From Verrucomicrobiota bacterium (GTDB lineage Bacteria; Verrucomicrobiota; Verrucomicrobiae; Limisphaerales; UBA11358): a DNA stretch of 64,000 nt. Position 1 is the stretch's first letter. Every line of letters begins with the position of its first letter. The position numbers and the translations under genes were made by a program. Shown here piece by piece: positions 54,014 through 62,958 of this stretch. Below the pieces are notes generated by a model. It was not told the DNA's origin and made no database searches. It saw nothing but the letters and a program-made list of their open reading frames with translations. The DNA lies in contig JACZKP010000201.1 in the NCBI GenBank assembly GCA_014860005.1, positions 1 through 64,000 on the forward strand, in the 5' to 3' direction.

Positions 54014-56239
54014 TCATACGCCCAACTCCTCAAAGTTTTTCTGAATCTTCTTTGCCAGCGCGACGGCTTCCTGATTCAAGTCGGCCAGTTCAACGTGGAT
54101 GTCGCCCAAGGTTTGCTCGAAATCGAAATCCTCATCCACTTCCGGCGGCGCAACGCCCACGTAGCGGCCCGGCGTCAGACTCCAATCGGCGGCTTCAATT
54201 TCCTTCCGGTCCACCAGCTTCACCAGACCGGGCACGGCCACGAGTTTCGCGTCGGGAAACCGCGAGAGCAGCCAGTGCGCCTGCCGCTCGAAATACGCGG
54301 CAGCCTTGAGTTGTTCCACCGCTTCCTTGCGCCGCGCGTCCAGTTCCTTCTCCAGCTTGCCAATGGCGCGCAGGTTGAGTTCGGGCTGCCCCTCTCCCCG
54401 GCCCTCTCCCCGCTCATTCTTCGCGGGGAGAGGGAGTTCCGAAGCGCGCGTCGCCGTTCGCGGTTCTTCTCCCTCTCTTCCATTCGGAATGGAGGAGAGG
54501 GCTGGGGAGAGGAGGCGCTCGCGTTGTGTGCCCAGTGCGTCCACCACCCGCGCCGCCAGTTTGAAAACAAGATCAACGTCCTTCACGAGATCGCGGCAAG
54601 CCGTGGCGAGGTCGTCCAGTTCGGCGAGCAGCTTCTTTTGCGCGCTCAGTTTCGCGTCGCACGGTTTCATCCATTGTTTCGCAATTCGCGCCGTCCATTT
54701 GTCCAACGCCGCGAAGCACGCCTTGGCCGTGTCGTCGCGCTCCTTCACAAGTTCGCGCAACGATTGCCCCTCTCCCTGCCCTCTCCCCATCCGATGGGGA
54801 GAGGGTGTCCGCAGGACGGGTGAGGGGATGGCTGCAACCAACGCGTCGTAACTCTGGCGGAACGCGGCGGCTTTGCCCGCAATGCTGGCGGCTTCTTTCA
54901 GCGTGCGTTCGAGGTGTTGCTGGACGAGGGTAACGAACCGGTCGGATTGCCCGCGATACAACCAGACGATGGCGGTAAGGTTTTGCAGTTGCTCCGGCGT
55001 GAAATCGTAAATCTTGCGCGTGACCTTCCGGTAGATGTTCCGCGCATCAATCATCAGCACCTTGTCGCGGCGCTCGGCGGGCTTGCCCTTGTCGAAATGC
55101 CACAACTCGCACGGCACGGTGCGGGTGTAGAAGAAATTGGAGCGGATGGAAATCATCACGTCCACCGCGCCCGTCTCGACAATTTTCCGGCGGACTTCGG
55201 CTTCGCCGTGCCCGGCGCTGCTGGCCTGCGAGGACATGACGAATCCGGCGCGGCCTGTTTTGTTCAGGTAGCTCCAGAAGTAGGAAATCCAAAGGTAATT
55301 GCCGTTGGAGACTTTCTTCTCCTTGTTCACGCCCGGCAGGCCGAACGGCAGGCGGCGGTCATCCTTCACTTTTTCGGCGTCCACCTTGTCCACGTTGAAC
55401 GGCGGATTGGCCATCACGCGGTCGCACTTGCCGAACAACTCATGCACGTCCTGGTAAAACGTGTTGGCCTCGACGATTTCGCCCTCCAGTGCATGAACGG
55501 CGAGGTTCATCTTGGCGAGGCGCAGGTTGCTGGTTTTGTATTCCTGCCCAAAAAAAGTGACGCGATGCGCCGCGCTCAGTCCGCGCTGCGCCATGAAGTG
55601 GCCGGTTTGCACGAACATGCCGCCCGACCCGGCAGCGGGATCGAACACAACGCCATGGTCCGGTTCGATGACGTTGACGATGACCTGCACGAGCGAGGGC
55701 GGGGTGAAGAACTCGCCGTTGTCCTGCGCGCCCTGCATGGCGAACTTCATCAGGAAGTATTCGTTGATGCGCCCGAAGACGTCGCCGCTGGCGGTGCGGA
55801 GCGTCTCGCTGTCGAACACGCGGAGCAAATCCTCCAGCAGCGTGTTCTCGAACTTGGCGTAATCCTTGGGAAGCTGATTGAGCAGCGGCGTGAAGTCGCG
55901 CTCAACCGCGTTCATCGCCTCCACCAGCGCCGTGCCGAGGTTTGAGCCTTTGGGCAACGCCAGCAAAGCGTCATAGCGGGCCTCTTTCGGCAGCATCAGC
56001 GCGCGGCGTTTCTTGAAATCGGCGGCGGTGAGCGGTCGCTTCGGCATTTTCCCAGCGGCTTGATCGGCCTGAATTTCGCGCAGAGCATCGTTGTAGCGGT
56101 TCGTCGCGTGCCGCAGGAAGATGACGCCGAGCACCGGCATACAGTATTCGCCCGCAGTCAGCTTGGAGTTGGCGCGAAGATTATCGGCAGCATCCCACAG
56201 GTCAGTTTCAAGGTGTTCGATATTTGCGAGTTCGGACAT
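54014..56239 (-). CDS. hsdM: Type I DNA methyltransferase, M subunit
   Basis: 741 residues from the ATG at 56239. The N-terminal helical domain (ANIEHLETDLWDAADNLRAN) precedes the N6-adenine methylase core: FDPAAGSGGMFVQTG for AdoMet and VMANPPFNVDKVD as the NPPF catalytic motif. Three in-frame palindromic repeats occur in the C-terminal third (about residues 470-491, 574-591 and 601-617; SPHRMGRGQGEG, SPALSSIPNGREG, PAKNERGEGRGEG), in a coiled-coil region far from the active site. First gene of the operon; divergent from the TPR gene. Confidence 0.93.
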   Translation of the reverse strand: MSELANIEHLETDLWDAADNLRANSKLTAGEYCMPVLGVIFLRHATNRYNDALREIQADQAAGKMPKRPLTAADFKKRRALMLPKEARYDALLALPKGSNLGTALVEAMNAVERDFTPLLNQLPKDYAKFENTLLEDLLRVFDSETLRTASGDVFGRINEYFLMKFAMQGAQDNGEFFTPPSLVQVIVNVIEPDHGVVFDPAAGSGGMFVQTGHFMAQRGLSAAHRVTFFGQEYKTSNLRLAKMNLAVHALEGEIVEANTFYQDVHELFGKCDRVMANPPFNVDKVDAEKVKDDRRLPFGLPGVNKEKKVSNGNYLWISYFWSYLNKTGRAGFVMSSQASSAGHGEAEVRRKIVETGAVDVMISIRSNFFYTRTVPCELWHFDKGKPAERRDKVLMIDARNIYRKVTRKIYDFTPEQLQNLTAIVWLYRGQSDRFVTLVQQHLERTLKEAASIAGKAAAFRQSYDALVAAIPSPVLRTPSPHRMGRGQGEGQSLRELVKERDDTAKACFAALDKWTARIAKQWMKPCDAKLSAQKKLLAELDDLATACRDLVKDVDLVFKLAARVVDALGTQRERLLSPALSSIPNGREGEEPRTATRASELPLPAKNERGEGRGEGQPELNLRAIGKLEKELDARRKEAVEQLKAAAYFERQAHWLLSRFPDAKLVAVPGLVKLVDRKEIEAADWSLTPGRYVGVAPPEVDEDFDFEQTLGDIHVELADLNQEAVALAKKIQKNFEELGV
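54389..54436. repeat. Palindromic repeat within hsdM (1)
   Basis: CCCCTCTCCCCGGCCCTCTC meets a dyad CCCCGCTCATTCTTCGCGGGG and GAGAGGGAG. Confidence 0.86.
54467..54516. repeat. Palindromic repeat within hsdM (2)
   Basis: CTTCTCCCTCTCTTCCATTC at the dyad TTCCATTCGGAATGGAGG, ending GAGAGGGCTGGGGAGAGG. Confidence 0.87.
54767..54828. repeat. Palindromic repeat within hsdM (3)
   Basis: CCCCTCTCCCTGCCCTCTCC with the dyad CCCCATCCGATGGGG and an extended right side GTCCGCAGGACGGGTGAGGG. Confidence 0.86.
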
Positions 56240-56491
56240 GGCGATCTTCCGCAAGCTGTGTATCAGGGAAGAGACGTGGAGAGCAAGCCGACACGGAGTA
56301 CGATCAATTTCCAAACACTATTGTTCCGTCGGCGAGAAACGGTCGAACCGGAGTTGTTATGTTGAATTGCGGCCAGGGGAAAGCCGTGGTACGAGATGCT
56401 TGTTCACCAGCGGCACATTAGCACTTTAGTTCCATAGACGTTTCTCACGGCGACGGGCAGAATCGCCCTTCGCTTTTGACCACGAACAACC

Positions 56492-58138
56492 ATGAGAACC
56501 ATGAAATTGAAGACCATCCTGCTTGTGCTGGCTGCCGGTTTGGGCTTGCACGCCACCGCCTCTGAGAAACTGCCCGGCCCATTGCTCGACGGCCTCGGGA
56601 ATCTGCATCATCCCGTCACTACGAGTTCCAAGACGGCCCAGCGCTATTTTGATCAGGGCTTCATTCTGCTCTACGCGTTTAATCACAAGGAAGCCATCCG
56701 CTCGTTTCGGTCGGCGGCGAAAATTGATCCGGCATGCGCCATGGCGTGGTGGGGCGTCTCATACGCCAGCGGGCCGCACGTGAACAAGCCGATGAGCAAG
56801 GAAGACAACGATCAGGCGTGGACCGCGTTGCAGCAGGCGCTCGTGCATATTGGCAAAGTCACTCCGCACGAACGCGCTTACATCAACGCGCTGGCGAAAC
56901 GCTATCAAGCGGAACTGCCCGAAAATCGTTCGTCGCTCGACAAAGCTTTCGCATCGGCGATGCGCGAGGTGGTGAAGGAATATCCCGATGATCTCGATGC
57001 GCAAACGTTGTTTGCTGAATCGCTCATGAACACGATGCCGTGGGATTACTGGCTCAAAGATCGTTCGCCCAAACCGGAAACCGAGGAAGCCATTGCCGCG
57101 CTGCGCTACGTCATGGCCCGCAATCCCGATCATCCGGGCGCGAATCATTTTTACATTCACGCGGTCGAGGCCGGATCGAATCCGGAACTGGGTTTGCCCG
57201 CGGCAGACCGGTTGGGCGGTTTTGCGCCGCAGGCCGGACACCTCGTTCACATGCCCTCGCACATTTACATGCGCGTTGGGCAGTATCACGACGCGACGCT
57301 CGCGAATGAAAAGGCGGCGAAAGCGGACCGCGCTTACATCCGGCAATGCGCGGCGCAGGGTTTCTATCCGGGCGCGTATTATCCGCACAACCTGCACTTT
57401 CTCTGGTATGCCCTGCTGTTTGAAGGTCGCAGTGCGGAAGCGTTGCGCGCGGCCCGGCAGGCGGCGCAGTATGCAAATGAAAACTACTGCGGCCCCAATA
57501 AGGCGGTGGAAGCTCCACGTCTCCGGCATCTGCCATGGATCACCTCGGCGCGGTTTGGCCGCTGGAACGAGGTGCTCAAGGTCCCGCAGCCGGCCGGCAC
57601 CAACGATTTCCTGATGGATCGCGCCCTGTGGCATTTTGCGCGCGGTCTCGCGTTCGCGGCGCGGGATCAGGCCGAGGACGCCGCGCGTGAACACGCCGAA
57701 CTGACCCGGCTCGCGCAGAGCGACGCAGCCAAGGAACTCGATAACCCGCAATTTCCGGCCACCGCCGTGCTGGCCATCGCGGACCACTGGCTGGCGGGCA
57801 AAGTGGCAGGTGTCCAGGGCGACCGGCGCGCGATGATTGCCTACTTGGAAAAAGCCGTTGCGGCTGAAGATGCGATGCCCTACATGGAGCCGGCTTTCTG
57901 GCCATTTCCCACGCGGCCTGCCTTGGGCGCCGCACTGGTGCAATCCGGCGACGCCGCGCGCGCCGAGCAGATCTTCCGCGAAGACCTGGAGCGTTTTCCG
58001 CGGAATGGCTGGGGCTTATTCGGCCTCGAACAGAGTCTCCGTGCGCAGGGCAAGGACCAATTGGCCGGCGTGGTCAGGCGGCAACTGGACACCGTGTGGA
58101 AACACGCGGACATCAAACTGGACCTGGCCTGGTTCTGA
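56492..58138 (+). CDS. Secreted TPR-repeat protein
   Basis: 548 residues with a signal peptide (MKLKTILLVLAAGLGLHATA). TPR-like helices appear early (AQRYFDQGFILLYAFNHKEA, IRSFRSAAKIDPACAMAWWG) and again at the end (GDAARAEQIFREDLERFPRN, GWGLFGLEQSLRAQGK). His-rich spots GANHFYIHAVEAG and LVHMPSHIYMRVGQYHDA are conserved in this family, whose role is unknown. Probably periplasmic. Confidence 0.75.
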   Translation: MRTMKLKTILLVLAAGLGLHATASEKLPGPLLDGLGNLHHPVTTSSKTAQRYFDQGFILLYAFNHKEAIRSFRSAAKIDPACAMAWWGVSYASGPHVNKPMSKEDNDQAWTALQQALVHIGKVTPHERAYINALAKRYQAELPENRSSLDKAFASAMREVVKEYPDDLDAQTLFAESLMNTMPWDYWLKDRSPKPETEEAIAALRYVMARNPDHPGANHFYIHAVEAGSNPELGLPAADRLGGFAPQAGHLVHMPSHIYMRVGQYHDATLANEKAAKADRAYIRQCAAQGFYPGAYYPHNLHFLWYALLFEGRSAEALRAARQAAQYANENYCGPNKAVEAPRLRHLPWITSARFGRWNEVLKVPQPAGTNDFLMDRALWHFARGLAFAARDQAEDAAREHAELTRLAQSDAAKELDNPQFPATAVLAIADHWLAGKVAGVQGDRRAMIAYLEKAVAAEDAMPYMEPAFWPFPTRPALGAALVQSGDAARAEQIFREDLERFPRNGWGLFGLEQSLRAQGKDQLAGVVRRQLDTVWKHADIKLDLAWF

Positions 58139-58283
58139 GAGGCATAAGTTTTCATTTACAGCATTATCTGCGACGGCATTATCTGCAATTGACAAAAAGC
58201 GCCGGCTGGCGCACAAGCTGGGGCGCCAGCATATTAATGAAGTTGCCGAGCAACCAGCCCGTGCTCTTTGCCAATTGTAAATC

Positions 58284-59066
58284 ATGCAAAAGTCGAATCC
58301 TCATCTCCGCTGCGGTGCCGTTCGGATGCCACTGACCGGCAATCGCGCCTTCACCTTGATCGAATTGCTGGTAGTCATTGCCATCATCGCCATTCTCGCC
58401 GCGATGCTGTTGCCGACCCTCGCCGGGGCGAAGGAAAAAACCAAACGCACCGTCTGCCGCAGCAATCTCAAACAGATGGGACTCGGTTCGCTGATGTATG
58501 CCGCGGACAACGCCGGCGGTTGGCTGTCAGGCACCCCGACCGACGGCAGTGATGACCTGACGTGGTTGTATCCGCAATACATCTCCGGCGCCCTCGCGCG
58601 TTCGGTCTTTGTCTGTCCATCCACCGACAATTTTATCAGCACCAACCGGGGGGCCAATTATACCGGCCGGATAGTCCTGGCGGATTTGACCCGCCAGGCG
58701 GATTACAAACGCGCGCAAAGCTCCCGTTCGGCCGACTTGGACCTGCGCGGCGTCAGTTATGAAATCAACGCGTTCATGAACTGGACCACCCGCAAGACCG
58801 AGCGCTCCGTCAGCCGTTGGGTGCATCAATACAACACCTTTGGTTTGCGCGGCATGGTGTTTGGCCCGTCGGACATTTACCTGATGTTCGATGGCGACCG
58901 CAAAGGGCCCGGCGCCAGAAACAATTATCCCGATCGCAATGACAACCACGGCGCGCACGGGGTGAACATGCAGATGTGCGATGGCTCGGTGAAATGGGTC
59001 AAGGGCGGGAGAAGTTATCTCCTCGCCTACGAAATTTCCCAGGACGAGGGGAAAGCCGAGCAGTAG
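58284..59066 (+). CDS. Prepilin-like protein with N-terminal methylation site
   Basis: 260 residues. The class III/prepilin signal reads [20 protein letters not shown] then [13 protein letters not shown], with cleavage expected before Phe after a short basic leader. It continues [19 protein letters not shown] and ends in [18 protein letters not shown]. This type (often called DUF1559-like or H-X9-DG) is hugely expanded in Verrucomicrobiota, Planctomycetota and Lentisphaerota. It may be a surface pseudopilin processed by a PilD peptidase encoded elsewhere. Confidence 0.9.
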   Translation: MQKSNPHLRCGAVRMPLTGNRAFTLIELLVVIAIIAILAAMLLPTLAGAKEKTKRTVCRSNLKQMGLGSLMYAADNAGGWLSGTPTDGSDDLTWLYPQYISGALARSVFVCPSTDNFISTNRGANYTGRIVLADLTRQADYKRAQSSRSADLDLRGVSYEINAFMNWTTRKTERSVSRWVHQYNTFGLRGMVFGPSDIYLMFDGDRKGPGARNNYPDRNDNHGAHGVNMQMCDGSVKWVKGGRSYLLAYEISQDEGKAEQ

Positions 59067-59135
59067 CAGGGCCGGTGTTTTGCTTCGGGGCTTGCGCGAT
59101 ACACAACCTCACCGAGGGCCTGGCATCGGTGTGGT

Positions 59136-60062
59136 TCAACTGCGCCGCATCACTAGCACGGGACAAGGCGCGTGGCGGACCACCCGTTCCGCCGTGCTGC
59201 CCATCATCCAACGTTCCAACCCGGTCCGCCCGTGCGTGGCCACGATGATCAGGTCCGCTTTCAATCGCCCGGCTACCTGCACGATCGCGTCGCGCGGAAT
59301 CCCCGCAGCGATTTTGGTGGAAACCGGTACCGCACCGCGAACTTCAGCCTTGACCAGTGCGGTGAGATCTTCGCGGGCTTGTTTCAGCGCTTCCACTTCC
59401 AGTCCCCGCGCGAAGGCCGCCAGACGACGGGGCGGCGGAAGCGAAAGCACCGCGTGAAACACCGTCAGGTCGGCGTCAAAAGCGCCGGCAAATTCCACCG
59501 CATAGCGCAATGCCTCCAGCGAGGGCGGCGAAAAATCCACCGGCGCCAGAATCCGCCGGATGCGCGTCGGGTCCGCGGCGCGGTCGCGCAACGTGAGTAC
59601 GGCGCAGGGTGCGTGGCGGATGACCTGCTCGGCGGTGCTGCCAAGCAACAACCGCTGCACGCCGGAATAACCATGTGTGGAAAGCACGATGAGGTCGGAT
59701 CGCTGTTTTTGCGCGGCCGCGATGATTTCCGCGGCGGCCTTGCCGCGCAGGACGCGCGTGGTCACGCGAATACCGGACGGAACTTCGGTTTGCGCCAGTT
59801 CGCGCAGCATGGTTTCCGCGCGGCGGGCGAGTTCCTTGTTGCCGTGGGTTCGCTGTGGCCGTTCCAGCATTGAATCAGCCGGCAACGGTTCCAAGGCAAA
59901 CAAGAGTTCCAGGGCGGCGTCAAACTTTTGCGCCAGGGCTGCTGCGTACTGCGTCGCGCCGCGCGAACGCGGGGAAAAATCCACGGGCACGAGAATCGTT
60001 TTCACTTCGAGCACCGGCCGCGAGGTGGTTCGTGCCGGAGTGGGTTGAGATTTGGCCTTCAT
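59136..60062 (-). CDS. Tandem-domain universal stress protein
   Basis: 308 residues from the ATG at 60062, with two Usp domains. Domain 1: TILVPVDFSPRSRGATQYAA and GVQRLLLGSTAEQVIRH. Domain 2: RILAPVDFSPPSLEALRYAV and GLERWMMGSTAERVVRHAPC. Both ATP-binding signatures are intact, giving an internal dimer. It follows the single-domain Usp gene with a 22-base gap and is likely co-transcribed. Confidence 0.92.
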   Translation of the reverse strand: MKAKSQPTPARTTSRPVLEVKTILVPVDFSPRSRGATQYAAALAQKFDAALELLFALEPLPADSMLERPQRTHGNKELARRAETMLRELAQTEVPSGIRVTTRVLRGKAAAEIIAAAQKQRSDLIVLSTHGYSGVQRLLLGSTAEQVIRHAPCAVLTLRDRAADPTRIRRILAPVDFSPPSLEALRYAVEFAGAFDADLTVFHAVLSLPPPRRLAAFARGLEVEALKQAREDLTALVKAEVRGAVPVSTKIAAGIPRDAIVQVAGRLKADLIIVATHGRTGLERWMMGSTAERVVRHAPCPVLVMRRS

Positions 60063-60084
60063 GATCAGGACGGTGATGGTTGGT

Positions 60085-60549
60085 TTACCGCACCACCAGC
60101 ACTGGACAGGCAGCGTGCCGCAGCACGCGCTCGGCGGTGCTGCCCAAAATGAACCGCTGGAGGCCGGTGTGTCCGTGCGTGGCGATGACAATCATATCGG
60201 CCCGTTCACTGCGGGCAGTCCGGGTAATCTCCTGCCAGGGCCGGCCCACCCGCACGATTTCCGTGGTCTTTACGCCGGTGGGCGCAAGGCGAGCTGCGAA
60301 TTCCGCCAGCAACCTTCGCCCGCGTGCCAGCACAATATCCTGCAAACCCGTCGCTGCGTAGGCCACGCGCGTCGGGACGTTGATGTGTTCCACCACGTGC
60401 AGCAGGATCAACGATGCGCCCGACTTCCGGGCGAGTGCGGCCGCGTAAGGGACCAGTTTCTTGGACGGCGCGGAGAAATCCACCGGCACCAGGATGCGGT
60501 TCATCTGAAGCGCGGGCTGGCTTACCAGCTTCTTTGATTTGGTTTTCAT
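60085..60549 (-). CDS. Universal stress protein, UspA family
   Basis: 154 residues with one Usp domain: RILVPVDFSAPSKKLVPYAA at the N-terminus and GLQRFILGSTAERVLRHAAC at the nucleotide site. First gene of a two-gene Usp unit with the tandem-domain protein. The N-terminal basic stretch KTKSKKLV is not a signal peptide. Confidence 0.92.
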   Translation of the reverse strand: MKTKSKKLVSQPALQMNRILVPVDFSAPSKKLVPYAAALARKSGASLILLHVVEHINVPTRVAYAATGLQDIVLARGRRLLAEFAARLAPTGVKTTEIVRVGRPWQEITRTARSERADMIVIATHGHTGLQRFILGSTAERVLRHAACPVLVVR

Positions 60550-61107
60550 GGACGGTCAGGTGTTGCCGAAGCGGGTGAATGTAAAGATTGCGTTTCGCTT
60601 AATTTAAGCTGCATCCATGTCGTGCCCTCATGTCACCGGAGCGTAGGCCGGGGACGGCGTTCTCGACAACACTGAAAACAATCGGCGAAAAAGCTGACGA
60701 GGGGGCAGGTGATGAGGCCAGGTGAAGATGGACTTGTCGCCCGCCTTCCACAGGAACCGGAGTGCCGGTTTCCAAACCGGCTCGTCTCTCGCTGCCACGC
60801 GCCGGATCGGAGGTCGGCGCTCCGACGTAACGAGACTGCTTGCTGGAGAATTTCAGCGACTCCTCACGTCGTCGCCTACAGTTTTGAAGTTGGCAGCGCC
60901 TTTGGCTGCTGTTGGACCGATGGGACAATGCCAAGGCCACTCGCGCCGTGTCCATCCCAGCCGCCCCGCACCACAACCTCCTGAAATCAACCTGAAATCA
61001 ACCTTGCCACGCCACACGACCGGGGTAAGGTTGGCCTTGATGAAGGGTCAGTTTCAACTTTGTCTTCGGCCGCAGCGTTGTCCCAAGAGTATTCATCTGC
61101 CTGACCC
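60550..61107. other. Intergenic region with palindromic debris
   Basis: No gene is supported in these 558 bases. The part from about 60740 to 60970 looks like an interspersed repeat: it contains CCGGTTTCCAAACCGG (60765-60780) and GTCGGCGCTCCGAC (60813-60826), and CTCGTCTCTCG pairs loosely with CGAGAC. Start signals for the Usp unit and for the downstream membrane gene also lie here. Confidence 0.55.
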
Positions 61108-61866
61108 ATGATCACCGCAATTCTTAAACACGCTTGGGACTTGTATCGGCAGCACTTCGGCGTTGTCGCGGCTGTCGTCGTTGTCATCTGGCTGCCGCTG
61201 GACCTGCTGAGTAGCTACATGGACTACTTTGTATTCGATCCAGACGACTTCCGAAAGTCGTTCAAGTTCGCCCGCCTTCTGGACAACTTTGTTGGAATCA
61301 TCGCCACGGCGGGTGTCATTTCTATCGGCTACACTTCCTGGATCGGACAGCGTCCTTCATTTCGCGACGCCCTGGATGTCGGAGTGAGATCTTGGGGACG
61401 GATGTGGTGGACGCGGTTTCTGAGAGGCCTGGTGCTGGTGCTTGGGTTCCTGCTCTTGATCATCCCGGGAATCTACCTGCTCGTCCGATTAGCCCTGGTC
61501 GAACCGATTGCAGTCTGCGAGCGCGTTTCAGGTTCGACCGCTATGCGCCGGAGCTTTGAACTCACACGTGGGCATTTTTGGCAGGTCTTCTTTTTGGGAC
61601 TCGTGTTCTGGGGACTGATCATCGCTGCCATGGCTTGCGTTGTTCTGCCCATCATCCTCATCCCTGCGCTGGATCACTGGCTCGTTGACGCGGCTACCGC
61701 GTTGTTGGCGGATGTAATCGCGGCTTTTGCGACACTCTGTTTGCTTTCTGCCTATGTGTCATTCGCCGGCCAGCAGAGCATGACCGAAGGCCCTGGATCG
61801 AATAGCGGCCCCGCAACGCCGCCTGGCGGTTCGGCAGTCACGGAAGGATCACCAATGGTAAATTGA
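61108..61866 (+). CDS. Multi-pass membrane protein
   Basis: 252 residues with about five helices, including VVAAVVVVIWLPLDLLSSYM, LVLVLGFLLLIIPGIYLLVR and GLVFWGLIIAAMACVVLPII. The arginine-containing block AMRRSFELTRGHFWQVF between helices is typical of DUF975/GDPD-membrane-domain-like proteins. The last 35 residues are polar. Function unknown. It heads a row of three or four small membrane genes. Confidence 0.7.
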   Translation: MITAILKHAWDLYRQHFGVVAAVVVVIWLPLDLLSSYMDYFVFDPDDFRKSFKFARLLDNFVGIIATAGVISIGYTSWIGQRPSFRDALDVGVRSWGRMWWTRFLRGLVLVLGFLLLIIPGIYLLVRLALVEPIAVCERVSGSTAMRRSFELTRGHFWQVFFLGLVFWGLIIAAMACVVLPIILIPALDHWLVDAATALLADVIAAFATLCLLSAYVSFAGQQSMTEGPGSNSGPATPPGGSAVTEGSPMVN

Positions 61867-61873
61867 TCGTGCT

Positions 61874-62146
61874 ATGCCCGGCTTGACAAAGAATGACTGG
61901 CGAGGACTTTGGTCCGTGCTTTGGCGCATTTTGATCCTTGGGCCGATCGTTTGGATCCTCGGGTTGGCTTTGCTTCTGTTGGTCCTGGCTGCGTTCGTAG
62001 TGCCACCCATTTATGCAATTCTCGCCCTCTACACGGGAGACTGGCTTTTCGGTATCGTGGCGCTGGCCGGGTGGGCTGTCGTCCTGCGTTTCCGTCGGCC
62101 TCTGTTGCGGTGGACTTTCGAAGTCATCGAATATGGAAGCATCTAA
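61874..62146 (+). CDS. Small membrane protein
   Basis: 90 residues with two close helices (ILGPIVWILGLALLLLVLAA and WLFGIVALAGWAVVLRF) and basic ends. It starts 7 bases after the previous gene, so the two are likely one operon. No family recognised. Confidence 0.55.
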   Translation: MPGLTKNDWRGLWSVLWRILILGPIVWILGLALLLLVLAAFVVPPIYAILALYTGDWLFGIVALAGWAVVLRFRRPLLRWTFEVIEYGSI

Positions 62147-62201
62147 AGTACGGGAGCCAATGCGGGTGGACGGCGTCACTCTGTTCTGCCAATAGCTGGA
62201 T

Positions 62202-62429
62202 ATGCCACTTGAAGCCATTTTGATCTTGGTTGTTATTGGAGCGTACTTCGCCGTTTTTATTACGTCCCTGCTGATCCATGGCATTTGGATAGCCCCATTC
62301 ATAGGAAGACACGGCTTTCGATCCGCGGGATTCGCTGCCCACTGGATGTTGGGGACGGGTCTGGTGCGCGATTACCTGACTGCGCGACGTCTCTGCAAAC
62401 AAATGGGCATCACAGACCCCGGTGGATGA
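62202..62429 (+). CDS. Small membrane protein
   Basis: 75 residues. The N-terminal helix EAILILVVIGAYFAVFITSL is followed by a more polar part GRHGFRSAGFAAHWMLGTGL and LTARRLCKQMG. Its stop overlaps the next start as ATGA. No family recognised. Confidence 0.5.
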   Translation: MPLEAILILVVIGAYFAVFITSLLIHGIWIAPFIGRHGFRSAGFAAHWMLGTGLVRDYLTARRLCKQMGITDPGG

Positions 62430-62515
62430 AATGGTTCAGCCTCGTGTTGCTGGCGGTGGCAGTGGTCGCCAGTGGAATTGTGGCTTTCATTCTGATAGTC
62501 TTCGCCAAGGGCTAG
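62426..62515 (+). CDS. 29-residue membrane micro-protein
   Basis: KWFSLVLLAVAVVASGIVAF then ILIVFAKG: one membrane helix with Lys at both ends. The ATGA overlap with the upstream gene supports translation. Too short for family assignment. Confidence 0.45.
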   Translation: MKWFSLVLLAVAVVASGIVAFILIVFAKG

Positions 62516-62958
62516 AATCGAACATGACCTATGGCTGAAACCGCTCACTCAAATAACAATAGCGCCATGTTAAGCAACCCTGCCAGATCAGGACTCGGCC
62601 AATCTGCATGGTTGCTGCTCCTTTTTGCCTTTCCTGCCCTGACGTTCGCGTGATCCACATCCGTTGGTGTGCTGCGCGCAATTTCCATCTCTGGGTAAAG
62701 CCGTATAGACAGACGCTCTTGGTAGTGAGATAAGTTGGAGCAGATGGAAGCGGCCTTTTCACCCCGGATCCAAAACACAACGCATTGCGGCGCAACTTCT
62801 AGCGTAAGACAAGCGAACTGCGGCGAAAAGAGGACGGTCACCCAAGAGTGGTCATCGGACAGAATCGCGGCACCAACGTTGTCTGCGTTTAAACCGCCTG
62901 CCGCTGTCGGAATGGAAGTCTGCGCAGGACTGATCGCTTTTTTTCAGTTTGATGCTTT
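62516..62958. other. Gene-free stretch
   Basis: 443 bases without a supported gene. The best open frame, on the minus strand near 62545-62841, has no domain or composition typical of its neighbours. The promoter of the following exported protein should be close to 62958. Confidence 0.4.

Larger units (their letters stand above)
53772..54017 (-). pseudogene. Bridging frame: repeat insert plus duplicated hsdM tail
   Basis: An 81-residue frame starts at the ATGA that overlaps the hsdM stop, runs through two palindromic repeats (LLPPREERAGERR, SPALSPLLRHGERE) and ends HVELAGLNQEAAALAKTSQK then NFEGLGI, a copy of the HsdM tail HVELADLNQEAVALAKKIQK. Its stop overlaps the hsdS ATG. It keeps both ATGA couplings, but its content shows it arose by insertion, not as an independent gene. 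Confidence 0.85.

Noticed and set aside
51845..54828. CRISPR array
   Set aside because: The repeats are palindromic, irregularly spaced, variable at the centre and partly inside genes; there are no uniform spacers or cas genes.
54914..55945. 343-codon plus-strand frame
   Set aside because: Antisense to the HsdM catalytic domain.
58160..58192. GCATTATCTGC direct repeat before the prepilin-like gene
   Set aside because: Only two copies of 11 bases; could be an operator but too little evidence to list.
62545..62841. 98-codon minus-strand frame
   Set aside because: No domain, no ribosome-binding site seen, and composition unlike neighbouring genes.
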